Shown here: positions 1-10,930 of the stretch, one piece after another
How the letters are laid out: each line of letters starts with the position of its first letter
Numbering within the stretch: position 1 is the first letter of the stretch
DNA from: Eudorina sp. 2006-703-Eu-15
Lineage: Eukaryota > Chlorophyta > Chlorophyceae > Chlamydomonadales > Volvocaceae
Reading direction: 5' to 3'
Length of the DNA: 64,000 nt
NCBI GenBank assembly: GCA_003117195.1
Contig: BDSI01000166.1
Location: 165,759 to 229,758, forward strand
Made by a program: the position numbers and the translations under genes
The notes under the pieces: generated by a model
What the model was told of the DNA's origin: nothing
The model's database searches: none
Seen by the model: the letters and a program-made list of their open reading frames with translations, nothing else

Positions 1-109
1 TGCGCGGACATACGCACATGCAGGACCGTCCGGTTCTGGGTGGATGGGGACGCGGCGCCCTCCAACTGGATGCAGGCGCGCGTCGGTACGTCTACATACT
101 GGGTTGCGC

Positions 110-132
110 GATAGATAGATAGATAGATAGAT
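110..132. repeat. (GATA)n microsatellite
   Basis: About six uninterrupted GATA units. The surrounding 1-290 shows only short CA/TG-rich and AT-rich runs and no supportable coding sequence. Confidence 0.9.
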
Positions 133-483
133 CACACGCAGTCGCTCGAGCGCCTTCACATATATTACATGTATATATGTACCTGCGTGAGCACGCGGTG
201 TCCAACGGGCTGTCTAGCCCTGCGTCCTGAGTCACCCAATCCCGCCGGTCCAGGCATGAGTGTTTCGGCACACACTCTTAATGCGCTGGGATGAGCACGC
301 TGGTTTGCGCCAATTCACACGACTACGCACACGCACCACACCGCACTGCACTATATGTACCGACCGCACTAATAATCGCACCCTCGCGCATTAACAACAT
401 AACAATGCACCGCGCCGTCCCACGCACGCCCGGCCCCAATCTGCTGCCCGCCCCGCCGCTAACTACGCTAACACCGCCCGCAG

Positions 484-752
484 GCACTTCGGTGGATAAG
501 GCCCACATAGAGCTCTTCATCTACGGCCTCAAGACCGCGTACGACAATGGTCGCTTCATGCTCACGCGCTGCAACGCCACCGGCTCCTTCGCCGCCACGT
601 GCAAGCGGTCCGCCGCGGGGCTGTGCCTCTTCGCCTTCGTGGACACGCCCGACCACCGCTTCGTGACCATCTGCCGGGTGCAGGGCCTCGCGGTGCCGCC
701 GATTCCGCCGGGCGTCACCCTGCAGATGGTGCGGCAGAGCGGCCGGGGCTAG
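484..752 (+). CDS. Terminal exon of an unrecognised gene
   Basis: An open frame enters from a pyrimidine-rich acceptor (CCGCCCGCAG, ending at 483) and runs to TAG at 750-752, giving about 89 residues that begin TSVDKAHIELFIYGLKTAYD. The codons are strongly GC-ending and the peptide is balanced, with several Cys residues (RCNATG, TCKRS, GLCLF, TICRV). This contrasts with the CA-rich sequence before 480, which I read as intron. An ATG-initiated reading from 291 is possible but its N-terminal part looks non-coding. Earlier exons would lie upstream, possibly outside the window. I do not recognise the family. The Cys spacing and the hydrophobic C-terminus (VPPIPPGVTLQMV) could suit a secreted or cell-wall domain, but that is only a guess. 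Confidence 0.5.
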
Positions 753-1537
753 ATAGCTGGGTGTGTAAGATGAGGATGAATGAATCGCACGCCGGCGGCC
801 GATCGAGCCCACCCGCGCGCGCGCGGGCGGCCGCCGCCGGGCACATACATCGTCCTCGCACGCACGCACGCACGCACGCGCGGCGGCGGCGGGGGAAAGT
901 AAAGCCGGCTGGCGCACGTGCAGCGGCGCACAAACTCGGCCGGCGGCGCACGCAGTGGATGGGGTGCGTGCGTGCGTGCGTGCTGGCAGGCTGCGGCCGG
1001 GTGCTTACTTGGCCCTTGATTTCATGCACCGCCGGCTGGATGCTCGGCAGCGGGCAGGAGTAAGCGGTGGGAAGTAGTGCCCTAGCTGGCGAAGCGGCGT
1101 GATGATGTGAGGCATCCCCGCCCTGCCTCTATCGATCACATACCGCACCGGGGTCGACCTGGGAACGCCGCAGGGCGTCCTTGCTTATGGGGGACGACTT
1201 CCAGCGGCGATGGCAAACATGCATGTGCGTCGGCCGCCGGACTGGGAACACAGCGCGGCATCCTTGCTTGTGTTATCTTCCTGTATATTTGCGGACGGAA
1301 AAGCCAGGCGCGCGTGCGTGCGCGCGCGGCGGCCGAGCTGCAGGGCGGGGATTACAAACATCAGGATGCGTGGAGCGCGTGACACGGCGATCGAGGCGTC
1401 TAGCGGCCTGCTGCTGCTGTTGTATGTGCGCGGGTCCGTAAAAGGGATCGATGAAGCTGCGTGCTTTAGGGTACATGCATAGGACCCGCCGCCGCAAGGC
1501 TAGACCACAAGAGGCAAAGCAGGGAGCCGGGGCTGCG
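753..1537. other. Intergenic, GC-rich with CGCA/CGTG runs
   Basis: ACGC/GCGT dinucleotide-rich DNA with short (cacg)n and (cgtg)n runs, for example near 860-880 and 966-985. Open frames on both strands are by-products of the simple sequence. No gene is supportable. Confidence 0.6.
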
Positions 1538-1620
1538 TGATAGGTGCGGGCAGGGTGGCTGGCGGGTGCGCGTTTAGATGAGAAACGCGCACCCGCCAGC
1601 CATCCTGCCCGCACCTATCA
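1538..1620. repeat. Long hairpin: 38-nt arms, 7-nt loop
   Basis: Positions 1538-1575 and 1583-1620 are inverted copies separated by AGATGAG. I see a single mismatch (agggtggct against agccatcct), which would be a G:U wobble in RNA. The arm length and tiny loop are far beyond chance. It could be a small-RNA hairpin precursor of the kind known from Chlamydomonas, or a foldback remnant of a mobile element. No flanking target duplication is obvious. Confidence 0.8.
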
Positions 1621-2420
1621 GATGAGAAACCCGCCCGACGTGTGATGATGACGAGGAGACCGCACCTGTCGGCTGGCCTAGCTACACGCCGTCATCATGT
1701 ATGGTCGCCAGCGCAGCCACTTTGCGTGGCCCTGGCGGCCTTGCCTACTACTTGCCTCCATCTGTGTGTTCTAACGGCGTGTTTATTGCGTGAGAAACGC
1801 TGTTGCGCTTGGATGGGGAACGAGCGACATGGTGCAGGTATAGGTGCATGTACGTATGTATGTACGCGTGTGTGCGTGCCTCGACCGATGGCCGGATAGG
1901 CCAGGCAGGCAGGCAACAAAGCAACCCGGCGGGTGTGTGCATGTGCGTGCGCATGTGGCCTATATAAGTGTACAGTGCGCCCACTTTTGGATGAGGAATG
2001 CATGCGTGGGGGATGGCTTGTAGGACCTATCTGAAACGGATAGATGCATGGCGCCACCGCGCCGGCGGCTGCGGTTGAATGAAGGCTGCTCGCTGCTGCC
2101 ATCCGATGGCGGGATGCGAGCGAGGGACGGACCTCCGTTCCCGCATACGGCACGCAGATGATGTGTCCGGCCCGCGGGTCCGTGAGGATGGGTACGTACG
2201 TAGGACGAGGCGGGATGATCGACGACGTCTGTTCATTCGCTAGTAGTACACGCGCATGGATGGCATTGGATACCACAGGCACGCTTGCTTGGACATTCGA
2301 CTCACGGAACGAACGAACAAACGTATGTATGTTTTCGACAGCACCGACCAACGCTTCCATGATTGCCTTGTTTGGCTGCGTGGATGGCTGGACACGTATT
2401 AGATAGCCACTGGGGGGCAA
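1621..2420. other. Non-coding, microsatellite-rich
   Basis: GTAT/CATG-rich runs (1850-1880), a GCAG run near 1900 and no codon-biased open frame. The 241-aa minus-strand open frame across 1695-2420 is rich in His, Arg and Ser and reads like simple-sequence DNA, not a conserved protein. Confidence 0.5.
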
Positions 2421-2427
2421 GCTGCTG

Positions 2428-2645
2428 GTGCATTATTAGGCGCCCTGGTGCGTTGGTTGGCACTCGTGCGTTGGTTGGGGCTGGTGCGTTGATTGGGGCT
2501 GCTGGTGCGTCAATTGGGGCTGGCGCGTGAGGTAAGGCTGGTGCGTTAGTTGGGGATGGCTGCGGTTGTTGGGGCTGGCAGCCGTTGTTGGGGCTGGCTG
2601 CGGTCGTTGGGGCTGGTGCGTTGGGGCTGGTGCAGTTGGCTACAT
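2428..2645 (+). repeat. Degenerate minisatellite (GGTTGGGGCTGGTGC-like)
   Basis: About a dozen imperfect units of roughly 15-20 bp built on ttggggctggtgcg and variants (ttggggctggctgcgg, ttggggatggctgcgg). The tract is strongly G/T-biased on the plus strand. Confidence 0.85.
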
Positions 2646-4560
2646 ACGTACATGTGGAGATAGACTGGCCAGCTATATAGCGAAGGGCGGAATCCCACGG
2701 CGGAGATCGCCAGAGCCAAGGGCGGGACCCTTCGTTCGGGGGACATCGATATCAGTCGTACTGTTCCGCCATATGAAGTGAGGCAGGTGCAGTAGGTCGC
2801 CGATGGGACCCCGGGGTACATGCCGCTCGGGGCGGCGGGGACCCAAGACACGCTGGATAGATGCATAAATCTCCATCTGAGTAGATGGACCGACCGGCGG
2901 CGTCGGTAGTAGGCGTAGCGCACGCACGGTTTGCGGGCGAGTAGTAAACAGACGGCGCCGCTACTAAACACTCGCGCGTGTGGTGCTGCGTGCCAAGCAA
3001 GCAGCGCAACTACTGCTGGATGCATGGCAGGCCCGCCCCTGCCTGTCCCGCCGTGCACGCGTGGTCCGGGTGCGTGGAAGACCGGGTTGTTTTGGAGGTG
3101 GGCGGTGTACATACATACACATATGGCTAGACAGCTGACGTGATGCCGTTGATGCCGTTTCGTCGGTTGGAACGCGCGCGCGCGGGCGGCGGGACGCGTG
3201 CGTTATTCAAGGGGACACTTAAATAGACCCTAATCGACCCGAATCCTGCTGGCTCGGGAGATTTCGTCGATGTCTGTAGTCTGTGGTGGTGCGCGCGTGC
3301 GTGTGCCGCGGCTGCTGGTGCGCACGTCACTCATCATCACGCACTTGCTCGCTTGCTCCCGGGGGGGGGGGGGGTACGCAGGACCCCGCAACCCACGCAC
3401 AGGCAGGACCGTGCGTGCCTTCACGAGGTGGATGGGCGGGCTAGCGGGGATCTTTAGAGGTGCACTGGTGGTCGGTCATCGCTAGAACTAGAGAGTCGGT
3501 CCCCTACGATTTATGTGCGTGTGCGATTAATTCTTCTCGCATATATTCATGTATGCATGTATGGCTTAATAATAAGCCTTGCAAGGCGCCGAAATGCACC
3601 GGACGGTCCACAGAATATATAGCCCGCCCGGGATTTTTATTCAGGACACCGACTTCAGAAAAATGGATGTATGGTGGCCGATTCTTGATCAATGGCTTGC
3701 TTGCGTACATGGCGTATGCTTGTACATATATGCCACCGTACGTAAAGATCTATCTATGTCAGGAGCGAGGCCAGACCCGGACCAGCAAAGTGCCCGGACA
3801 GCCCGGGACCGGGCCGCCCGGGCCTGGGCCCGGGCTCCCGATCGACTCATTACCACCCCAGCAGCCTTTACCAGCACGCAGCTGCCATGCATCAACATAA
3901 CACCCGCAGGCAGCTATCTAGGGGTCACTAATTAGCTGCTTTAGCTAGGGACCAGTAGCTCAGTGCTAGCGCACTCGTGGGAACGGCCTCCATCCAAATA
4001 AAGAGTCTTTTGGATCCATGAAGTCTCAAAAACTACTCACATGCGTACGTAACTGCTTTGCACGGCGCCGACATGTTAAAAAGTACAACCGACAGTCGGA
4101 ATTCCGCGTCGCGCGCACAAAACATAAGTACCGGCCTGGTTGACTTGACAACTATATAACTTGATAACTAAATCCTTTTCTGGTTTATCACATGGCTCTT
4201 ATTACAAGTAACATATCGGGCTTTTGCGCGATCCAACCGCTCCGCCGTCCGACGTCAGGACACCAACAACTGTGACAGCAGCAGTGTCTTCATCATAACA
4301 ACGTATGATAATGTTAGCAATTAAATTACGCAGGTGATTTTCTGTGCTCGGATCGATCCGCAACCGGAAACCGTGCTGTGGAAACCGTGCTGCGGAGTGC
4401 TGTGAAAACCATGCCGTATACGCAGGACATGAAATGCCCGTGCAATGCCATTCCAGGGCCTTCGCATGCGTATGAAATGAATGGCAGCAGCTTCCTGATT
4501 TTCACTGAAATAATCAAATATACCAATGTAACCACGAAGAATGGTTAACCTTCTTGGTCA
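2646..4560. other. No supportable gene; scattered simple sequence
   Basis: Contains a 14-nt G run (3361-3374), a CGCG-rich patch (3175-3195) and a GGGCCCGGGC-rich palindromic patch near 3800-3840. Two overlapping minus-strand frames cross 2673-2927, but neither carries a recognisable motif. A short A-box-like stretch at 3955-3980 (tagctcagtgctagcgc) has no matching B box. Confidence 0.5.
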
Positions 4561-4569
4561 GACTTGCTC

Positions 4570-5110
4570 GAGTCACAGCAGCAAGCAAGGCCGGCGGTTA
4601 CCACTCGACCTAAGGGTGTGTTGAGGAGGCAGGATTCGGCTGTCATCGTTACATCGGTGGGGTGCTCTGCATCCAAGAAGGCGGCGTGGAAAAAGGAATA
4701 CGGTGGGGGGTTGTATTGATGTCAAGCCAGTAAGTGGACCCCAAAGGGTCATCGGTGACAGCAGCAGCCTCCACACCGCACACTGAACACGTTCACGAAA
4801 AAACGCGCCACCGTGGTGCACTGGACAGGCTCCACAAGTGCACAGAAAAACCCACTCCGCACCCACTCTACATACCAAGGATTTACCCCGTTCCTGAGGT
4901 TCAGCCGTAGCCAAGGATAAAGCCCGCTCAGGGGGAGGTAGCCACCGATCGAGGCGCCCCTAATGTAATGTAACCGTTACAAGGTGGACCCGTACCCCGA
5001 CCGGGTGTTCCAACGCCCCTACTAGCGAACCAACGCGACGGGCAACACCGGCTCTCGTCTCCGGCGGTGGCCCGTAGCCGCGAGCCACCATCAGAGGCCT
5101 GTCCGGACGG
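4570..5110 (-). mobile_element. LINE family A 3' untranslated end, 5'-truncated
   Basis: Minus-strand remnant that matches the 3' UTR of the LINE copy at 43430-44393. Shared landmarks are gggtcatcggtgacagc, the stretch around aaggataaagcccgctcagg, and gcggtggcccgtag. No coding sequence remains. A nested fragment of LINE family B interrupts it at 4963-5013. Confidence 0.7.
4963..5013 (-). mobile_element. 51-bp LINE family B 3' end nested in LINE A
   Basis: Reads on the minus strand as gttggaacacccggtcgggg...ccaccttgtaacggttacat, the 3' end also found at 10868-10926 and 34560-34615. It is flanked by the 8-bp direct repeat CGCCCCTA (4955-4962 and 5014-5021). Removing it restores the family A sequence seen near 43665. 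Confidence 0.75.
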
Positions 5111-5119
5111 CCTTGCATC

Positions 5120-6070
5120 TGGCTAGTCAAACACGCTTGACTCGTGCGGGCGACTCTTCAACAAACGCCAAAACCCACTCAACCCGCTCAAAGCGCTGCA
5201 CTGCCAACACGTCAGGTCCAAACATACAACACAGGAATAACGCACCCTACGCTTAGCAGCCTCCGTCGGGCTCTGATGCTCCCTACTGACTCTCAATGCC
5301 GCCTTAATAAACCATCGTACGCCAACGCAGTCGTACCCAGCCATGTCCATCCGGACTGCTTGTTGTACCCGCGTCCCGACGCTAACTGACCGTCTGTTGT
5401 ACCCGACAGCATATACACACACCGGATGTGGTGACCACTTGCACGGGATCCACGTACATTGCTTCTGATTCACATCCACCTACTTGCCGCCTGCTTGCCT
5501 ATCATTCGCGCTTGTTCTTTCCATTTCTTGCCCGGGTTTGCACACGTCTCTGCAGTCATTATCATGCTTCCTGCACTCTTGAGTGTCGGCGGCAGCATAG
5601 CTGACTACGGGCGTTCTGCTCGCATGCCGGTCTGCTGCTCCGATCATCGCCGCGCGCGTCGCACTCACGCACAGCATTCTGGATTCTGGTATCCGACTGA
5701 CCCGCGCCAGCGGGCGGACGCGACGCACGACACCAGCCTCACTCCGATAGCTGTCAGGCCAACAGGCGCCAAACTGCGTGCGTTGTTTGACATTCGCCCT
5801 CAGCCATGCATCGCGCCAATGGTGTCACCACGGGCTGGGAGAGGCAAGGGATATTGTGCGGCGTACAGGCATTTCCGCTCTTCACTACGCCCCTGGCATA
5901 CACGTCACGCGCGCTTGCCTGGCCGTACTTAGAGCACATCGGGTGTGGGGCCCGTGGGACCATTGAAGGGAGGTCCCGGATCGGCACCGAACGCAAAGCC
6001 ACCACAACACGTCCACCAACACGACACACCGTAGTCCCAACCACAGATCGCACCTGTGGCAGGCCACACA
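5120..6070. repeat. Dispersed repeat R3, copy 1 (interrupted)
   Basis: 5150-5420 and 5935-6055 match 9615-9885 and 9880-9985 in the same orientation. Landmarks are cagcctccgtc, ctctcaatgccgc, caccggatgtgg and gggaggtcccggatcggcac. Copy 2 is continuous, so 5420-5935 looks like an insertion or a segment lost from copy 2. No coding capacity is recognised. Confidence 0.65.
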
Positions 6071-6800
6071 CACGCACATATGTACTGCACCCAGTTGCAA
6101 TAACCCCGAATGCAGGTTCATGCTCCCGCAAGGTGCTTCGGCACCCGCCCGCCGACCCACAGCAGCATCAGCCCCCAGTGGTGCAATGCCGATAAGAGAC
6201 GCACGGGTCGGAGGCGAGGATCCCGGCCGAATGAAGCGGCCCAGGTCCGCTCAGAATAAGAAGACAGTCCCCTTGATCATCTCACGGGACCGCTCTCCCA
6301 GCCGCACCAGCAAGCTCAACCGCGTAATTACACGCCGCGAGTCAACGATGCCGCTGCCGCCGCCGTCGCGGCGGCTGCATTGAACGCTGGCCACGCCAGC
6401 CTTGTTGCCATCACCGCACACCTCGTCCCACAGCCGCTGAACCATCTGCGGGGGCAGCATGCGACGACTTCGTTTCGTGGGTTGTTGTACAGGCATGCGT
6501 ACGGCGGCGAAGTACATACGGCCCGCACCACATACAGCACCACAATGAGAGGGTTAGGTAGGGCCGCTCTGTCGCTCACACTCGCTGCAACACAACGCTC
6601 ACGGCTTCATGTTCGTTCTTTTCATTAATAATCCACTTAACTTAATTTGTGTGTACGGCACGTAATTTGATTTGTGTGTACGGCAAGTCACGCACAAGTC
6701 CGTCCACCGGCTCGAACGCTTTCTACGACACAGCCGCGGGCTGCTCGTGTCCTACCCCGCCCAGCCCCCTGGTTGCCGATGGCTGGACCGCCTAGCACTG
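6071..6800. other. Non-coding spacer next to the LRR gene
   Basis: CA-rich then moderately AT-rich DNA with a short direct repeat near 6645-6685 (tgtgtgtacggca). No gene is supportable. The 3' end of the minus-strand LRR gene abuts its right side. Confidence 0.5.
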
Positions 6801-8969
6801 CTAGGCTAGGCCCGGCCTTGATGAAAGCGACGTACGTACCTGGTCCAAGATTTCATAGCCCAAAACGCTCTGGATATGGCCTGCGTACTTGCCTCCAAAG
6901 CGCGCGATTGGCACCTGGGCCACCTGCACCGCCAGCGCTGGCGCCCGGGACGACCCCGGTGCCGGCGTCGTCGTCGCAGCGTCTGCTGCGACCGTGTTCG
7001 CAAACGCAACCAGCCATTCATCGTGGGAGAAGCACACCAGCACAGCACCCTGCTCCGGGAACGCCAAACAGGTACAGAACGCCGACATGTCGCTCGCCGT
7101 GGCTTGTTGCTTGGACTGCTTGCACCGCTCCCACAGGCCCCACAGCCATAAGCTCAGCGGCATGGGTTTTGAAGCCAGCACCGCGACTTGTGGGCCGCTC
7201 AGCACCAGGAACTGTGTTGAAGGGCTGATCCATTTTCTCCCGCCGGCGTGGTCTCCTATCAAGTTAACCTCCCGGCCGGCTTGTGGGACGACGGGCCAGC
7301 TCGGGATCTCCAGCTGATGGCATACAGCGAGGAAGCGCTCCACGGTGCTGCTCATAATGGCTTCGGACTCCACCTCCAGGTCCGTCTCTGTTTGAAGGCC
7401 GTCCTCCAACGCCCCTGAATCCGAGAGACTTGGCCCAGCTGCCTCTTTCTCAGCTCTTCCGCCGCCGTCCAGTGTACGGCCCGGCGGTGTTTGCCGTTGC
7501 GTCAGGTTTGCCGGCCCTGACTCTGGCGGCGGTGGCGAACAAGGCTGCGCCGCTGATGGCGACAGCGGCGGAATGCCTCCGGGTCGCATCGGCGTGCTTG
7601 TCGTTGACGTGAACGGAGCCCCATTCCAGGGAACTAACAGCACATGCATGAAGTAGCACTCGGCGTCGATTGAGATTATGAAGCTCTCGGGCCAGCTCCT
7701 CATCAGCCGCAGGAAGCTCTCAATTGCTGCGGCCGTCGCCTCCGGCTTGAGGAACACGCACCTCACCTTCGCCTCATCGCTGCGGCGGACGATCTGGGCC
7801 AGAGGGGAGTCGTTGGGCAGCTCCGCAGCCAAGGGCAATTCCGCGAAGGCGACGCGAGAGAGCCGGGGGGCATCGCCCGACAGCGAAAGAGCAAGTGCAG
7901 CGACTCTTCCAGCAGGCCGACACCATTTGTGCCCGCCCTGGAACTGCACATTTGTAATGAGCCTGGAGCTAAGGGTGAGGTTGCAGTCGGACAGCCGCAG
8001 CTCCTCCAGGCGGGGCGGCAGGTTGTCCAGGAGCTGAGCCGCTCCTGGGACGTCCGTGCCGCTGCAGATATCCAGATACCTGAGCTGCTCAAAGCTTGCC
8101 AGGTTCTTGCATACATCTAGCGAAAGTCCCTTCATGTGGCGGCTGGTCAGGCGCTTCAAACTTCTGTTGTGGCAGCTTTTGACAAGGTGCCTGACGACTC
8201 CCAAGTCCGGTACCGAGAGCGACTCCAGGCAGGGGAGCGTTGTTAGTGTGTCGTACAAGAGGTCCAGCTGTAGCGGCTCGTCCGTGGCGCGAGAGTTTAG
8301 TCCCAGATCGACATGCTTAAGCGCGGGCAGGCAGCTGAGGGCGCCGGCGAGAACAAGGTGAGGCCCCGCGATCTGCGAATGGATGCCCTCCACGTTCAAT
8401 GTCGTCAAGCGTTCGCGGAGCTGAGACGGGAAGCTCCGGACGCACATCCGAAGCACGGCTGCGTACGTCGCAGTGTTCCAGTCTGGCCATAACCGCAGGT
8501 GGATCCGTAGCTCCCGGCCGCGAGGAAGGTCGGGGGAGGCTGTCCAGCGCTGAGCAGCTCCTGGTGTGTGGGGCTCGGCGCAAGCCTGAAAACTTGCAAC
8601 GCGCCGTCGATGAAATCTCGAAGCGCTGCGCAAGCCAGGCGAACATCGTAAATAAACGCCTGAATGGCTACGGAATGCCTGAAGCAAGAGGTCATGCGCT
8701 GGAATGCTGAGCTCGCGAAGAACGGTTATAATTGGCGCTTCAGTCTGCGCGCGAAGTCTGTCCATGTTTGTAGCTAGCTTGAGCTGCAATTTAATGATTG
8801 GAAACAGGACATACATGCTCCACAAGCCTCTAAAACGTATTGTCTCCGCCGCAGGTGCACGAATGCGCCAAGGTGAGTATGATAGGGCAATTATCAATAA
8901 CACGTCCTTATCCGAAAAACGTGTGAGTCCTCGTGATATCTCGTAAGTTGCTGCGGCTTCAACTGCCAA
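6801..8969 (-). CDS. Large leucine-rich-repeat protein, unknown function
   Basis: A single open frame of 722 codons. Residues roughly 190-350 contain irregular leucine-rich repeats: LPALKHVDLGL, LPCLESLSVPDL, FEQLRYLDIC and PPRLEELRLSDC, spaced about 25-30 residues apart. A Pro/Ser/Gly-rich linker (about 455-520) follows, then a C-terminal globular part with VAVLASKPMPLSLWLWGLWE and FSHDEWLVAFANTV. There is no signal peptide and no clear membrane helix, so a cytosolic or nuclear protein is likely. LRR domains mediate protein binding. Around residues 95-150 the peptide turns Arg/Ser/His-rich while another minus-strand frame (about 8560-8690) reads AFIYDVRLACAALRDFIDG, which looks more protein-like. 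A pair of indels or an unrecognised intron may therefore corrupt this part. The start at 8969 is the first ATG and is not independently supported. Confidence 0.6.
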   Translation of the reverse strand: MAVEAAATYEISRGLTRFSDKDVLLIIALSYSPWRIRAPAAETIRFRGLWSMYVLFPIIKLQLKLATNMDRLRAQTEAPIITVLRELSIPAHDLLLQAFRSHSGVYLRCSPGLRSASRFHRRRVASFQACAEPHTPGAAQRWTASPDLPRGRELRIHLRLWPDWNTATYAAVLRMCVRSFPSQLRERLTTLNVEGIHSQIAGPHLVLAGALSCLPALKHVDLGLNSRATDEPLQLDLLYDTLTTLPCLESLSVPDLGVVRHLVKSCHNRSLKRLTSRHMKGLSLDVCKNLASFEQLRYLDICSGTDVPGAAQLLDNLPPRLEELRLSDCNLTLSSRLITNVQFQGGHKWCRPAGRVAALALSLSGDAPRLSRVAFAELPLAAELPNDSPLAQIVRRSDEAKVRCVFLKPEATAAAIESFLRLMRSWPESFIISIDAECYFMHVLLVPWNGAPFTSTTSTPMRPGGIPPLSPSAAQPCSPPPPESGPANLTQRQTPPGRTLDGGGRAEKEAAGPSLSDSGALEDGLQTETDLEVESEAIMSSTVERFLAVCHQLEIPSWPVVPQAGREVNLIGDHAGGRKWISPSTQFLVLSGPQVAVLASKPMPLSLWLWGLWERCKQSKQQATASDMSAFCTCLAFPEQGAVLVCFSHDEWLVAFANTVAADAATTTPAPGSSRAPALAVQVAQVPIARFGGKYAGHIQSVLGYEILDQVRTSLSSRPGLA

Positions 8970-9124
8970 CCGTTCGCTGTTCGATTCGTTGCCCGTTTAC
9001 TTGCTCCTTTTTGTTTTGGTATTTTCCGATCCTTTGGTTCTGTCTCATATAGATTTTCGGTGCATATATAACCGGCGTCGCAAAGTGTCGCATCTCCGGA
9101 TCATTTTCACCTGCGCCCGGCCGC

Positions 9125-9620
9125 CCGGAGCAGGTTTACGGTCCGTCGCCAGTAGCCCAAAACCCTTTGGCAGGGCAGGTTCTTGGGGTCCTTCCTAGGT
9201 GCCAGGAAGTAAAAACCTCCGAGGCAGGCCCGGAAGCATTTCTGAGTGCAGCTATGGCCAAGCCGTGGAGGTCATCATATTCGACAGCAGGGCGACTGCT
9301 ACCACAGCCACGACAGGGATTCATGGACATCACAGTCTAACAGCTCAGCGTTGAAAGGCATATATAGTAGCCTAATGCACGCTTTCCTGGCGTCGCGGAT
9401 GCATATGGGAGGGTAACCAGGAGTACGGGACACGGCATCAGAGTGTGTTTTGGCGGTAGACAGGTGTGCGATGCAGGAATCGCCTCCTGATTTTAAAAAT
9501 AGTTGGCAGGGCAGATTTCCGACTCTATCTCTACAAAATAAATCAAATTTCGCAGGTTTTTGGGGTCCACAGTGGATAAACAGGCCCGTAAATACATTTT
9601 ACATAAGATAACACGACGTG
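9125..9620 (+). mobile_element. hAT-type non-autonomous element, degenerate copy
   Basis: Collinear with the intact element at 35986-36491. Shared landmarks are gtcgccagtagcc, ctttcctggcgtcgcggatg, catatgggagggtaaccagg and gtgttttggcggta. The terminal repeats are eroded: the right end reads aagataacacgacg where the intact copy has aagatagcaacactg. No ORF. Confidence 0.7.
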
Positions 9621-9998
9621 CAGGCAACACTTCAACACCCCCTCAAAGCGCTACACGTTTCACGTCAATCCATGCCTCAAACATACAATACAGGTAATGA
9701 AGCAACTTACGCTCAGCAGCCTCCGTCAGGCACTGAAGCCTCCTGCCTCTCAATGCCGCATCGGTCCGCCATCGTTGGCCAACGCAGTCCTGTCCAAGCC
9801 TGGCCGCTTGTCGTACACGCGCCCCGACTTCACTGGCAGTCTATCTTACCTGAGAGCACACACATGCACACCGGATGTGGGGGCCGTGGGACCGACCATT
9901 GAAGGGAGGTCCCGGATCGGCACCGAACGCAAAGCCACCACGTCCACAAACACGACACACCGTAGTCCCAGCCACCGATCCCACCTGAATCAGATGAA
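9615..9998. repeat. Dispersed repeat R3, copy 2
   Basis: Uninterrupted version of the repeat at 5120-6070. It abuts a family A LINE 3' end at its right side (gaatgaacgttcgttacagcgg), so it may be sequence into which LINEs insert repeatedly, or part of a longer LINE UTR. Confidence 0.6.
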
Positions 9999-10090
9999 TG
10001 AACGTTCGTTACAGCGGACCCCAAAGGGATCAACGGTGTATACCATGGCAAGCCCCAACACACCCGTCGCAGGCCACGAACACACATGTA
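9998..10090 (-). mobile_element. LINE family A extreme 3' end
   Basis: Minus-strand 3' terminus: ggggtccgctgtaac followed by a short GTTCATTCAT-type tail. It is the same end as the copies near 42600 and 55545. Confidence 0.65.
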
Positions 10091-10129
10091 GGGCAGCGAG
10101 GGAGGTGCTGGACCCGGTGGGGTCGTCCC

Positions 10130-10400
10130 GACAGGACCCTGCTGATGGTGGCTCGCTCGCGCGGCCCCGCCCATCGCCTTCCAAGACTACGGGCCACATC
10201 GGTCTTGGTTGGGGTGGTGCGTGGTTCGCTAAGAAGGCCGTCCCGGTAGCTATCTCCCAATGAGCGGGCTAAGCGTTATCCTTAGCTATGGCTGGTCGTG
10301 AGGACCGGGGTGGTTCCCTGCTGGTAGAGTGGGCGCGGGGCGGGTTTCGGTGCACCTGTGAAGCCTGTCCGGTGGCTAGCTGCCGTTCAGAACCTAGCTT
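10130..10400 (+). mobile_element. LINE family A 3' UTR fragment, opposite orientation
   Basis: The reverse complement matches 43530-43760. Landmarks are cttccaagactacgggcc, gagcgggct and gtgcacctgtgaagcctgtccggt. It is adjacent to, but inverted relative to, the fragment at 9998-10090, so two insertions or an inversion are implied. Confidence 0.65.
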
Positions 10401-10860
10401 AAAAACTATAGTCGCTTCTCTCCTGCCGTGTCTAAGCCGCATCGCAATTCTGAACTCTAGCTTTCTATTCGGCTGTCTAACACGAGGCTCCGGCGCCGCC
10501 GGGAATGGTGCGTGGCAACACAGCGGCAAGGGATTTGGGCTTCACACTGCAGACCGAAGAGTGCAGTGGTGACGAGGCCCGAACGCGGAGGCGGCACGAA
10601 AGAAGGACGATTAATGGCCCCTAGGGGCAATGAACCGCAGCAGCGGCCCTTAGGAACGAACTTGGGTGACCCCAGCGGGGCAGTGAACCGCAGCTGCGGC
10701 CATCATCAGGAACTCGAATGGCCCAGGCAAGGGCTGGGGAGGCCAAATACCGCTGCAGCGGGCTGAACACGGTGGCCGGTGAGCGAGTCCAGCACGCAGG
10801 ACGCGCGCCAGCGATCGAGTCGTAGCTAGTCCATGTGAAGCAAGCACAGCACGAGGCACC
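10401..10860. other. No supportable gene
   Basis: Moderately GC-rich DNA with short frames only. The repeated motif ggggcaatgaaccgcagc/ggggcagtgaaccgcagc (10625 and 10676) is a two-unit local duplication. Confidence 0.5.
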
Positions 10861-10930
10861 TACGAGCTATCTGGGCCCGTTGGAACACCCGGTCGGGATA
10901 TGGGTCCACCTTGTAACGGTTACATAAGCA
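10861..10930 (+). mobile_element. LINE family B 3' end
   Basis: Gagctatctgggcccgttgg followed by the stretch ending ccaccttgtaacggttacat. The same end occurs at 34555-34615 and, on the minus strand, at 4963-5013. Confidence 0.65.

Noticed and set aside
1695..2420. 241-codon minus-strand open frame
   Set aside because: Composition follows CATG/GTAT microsatellites; no conserved motif, no signal peptide, no splice context.
3955..4030. A-box-like tRNA start
   Set aside because: No B box or cloverleaf within 90 nt.
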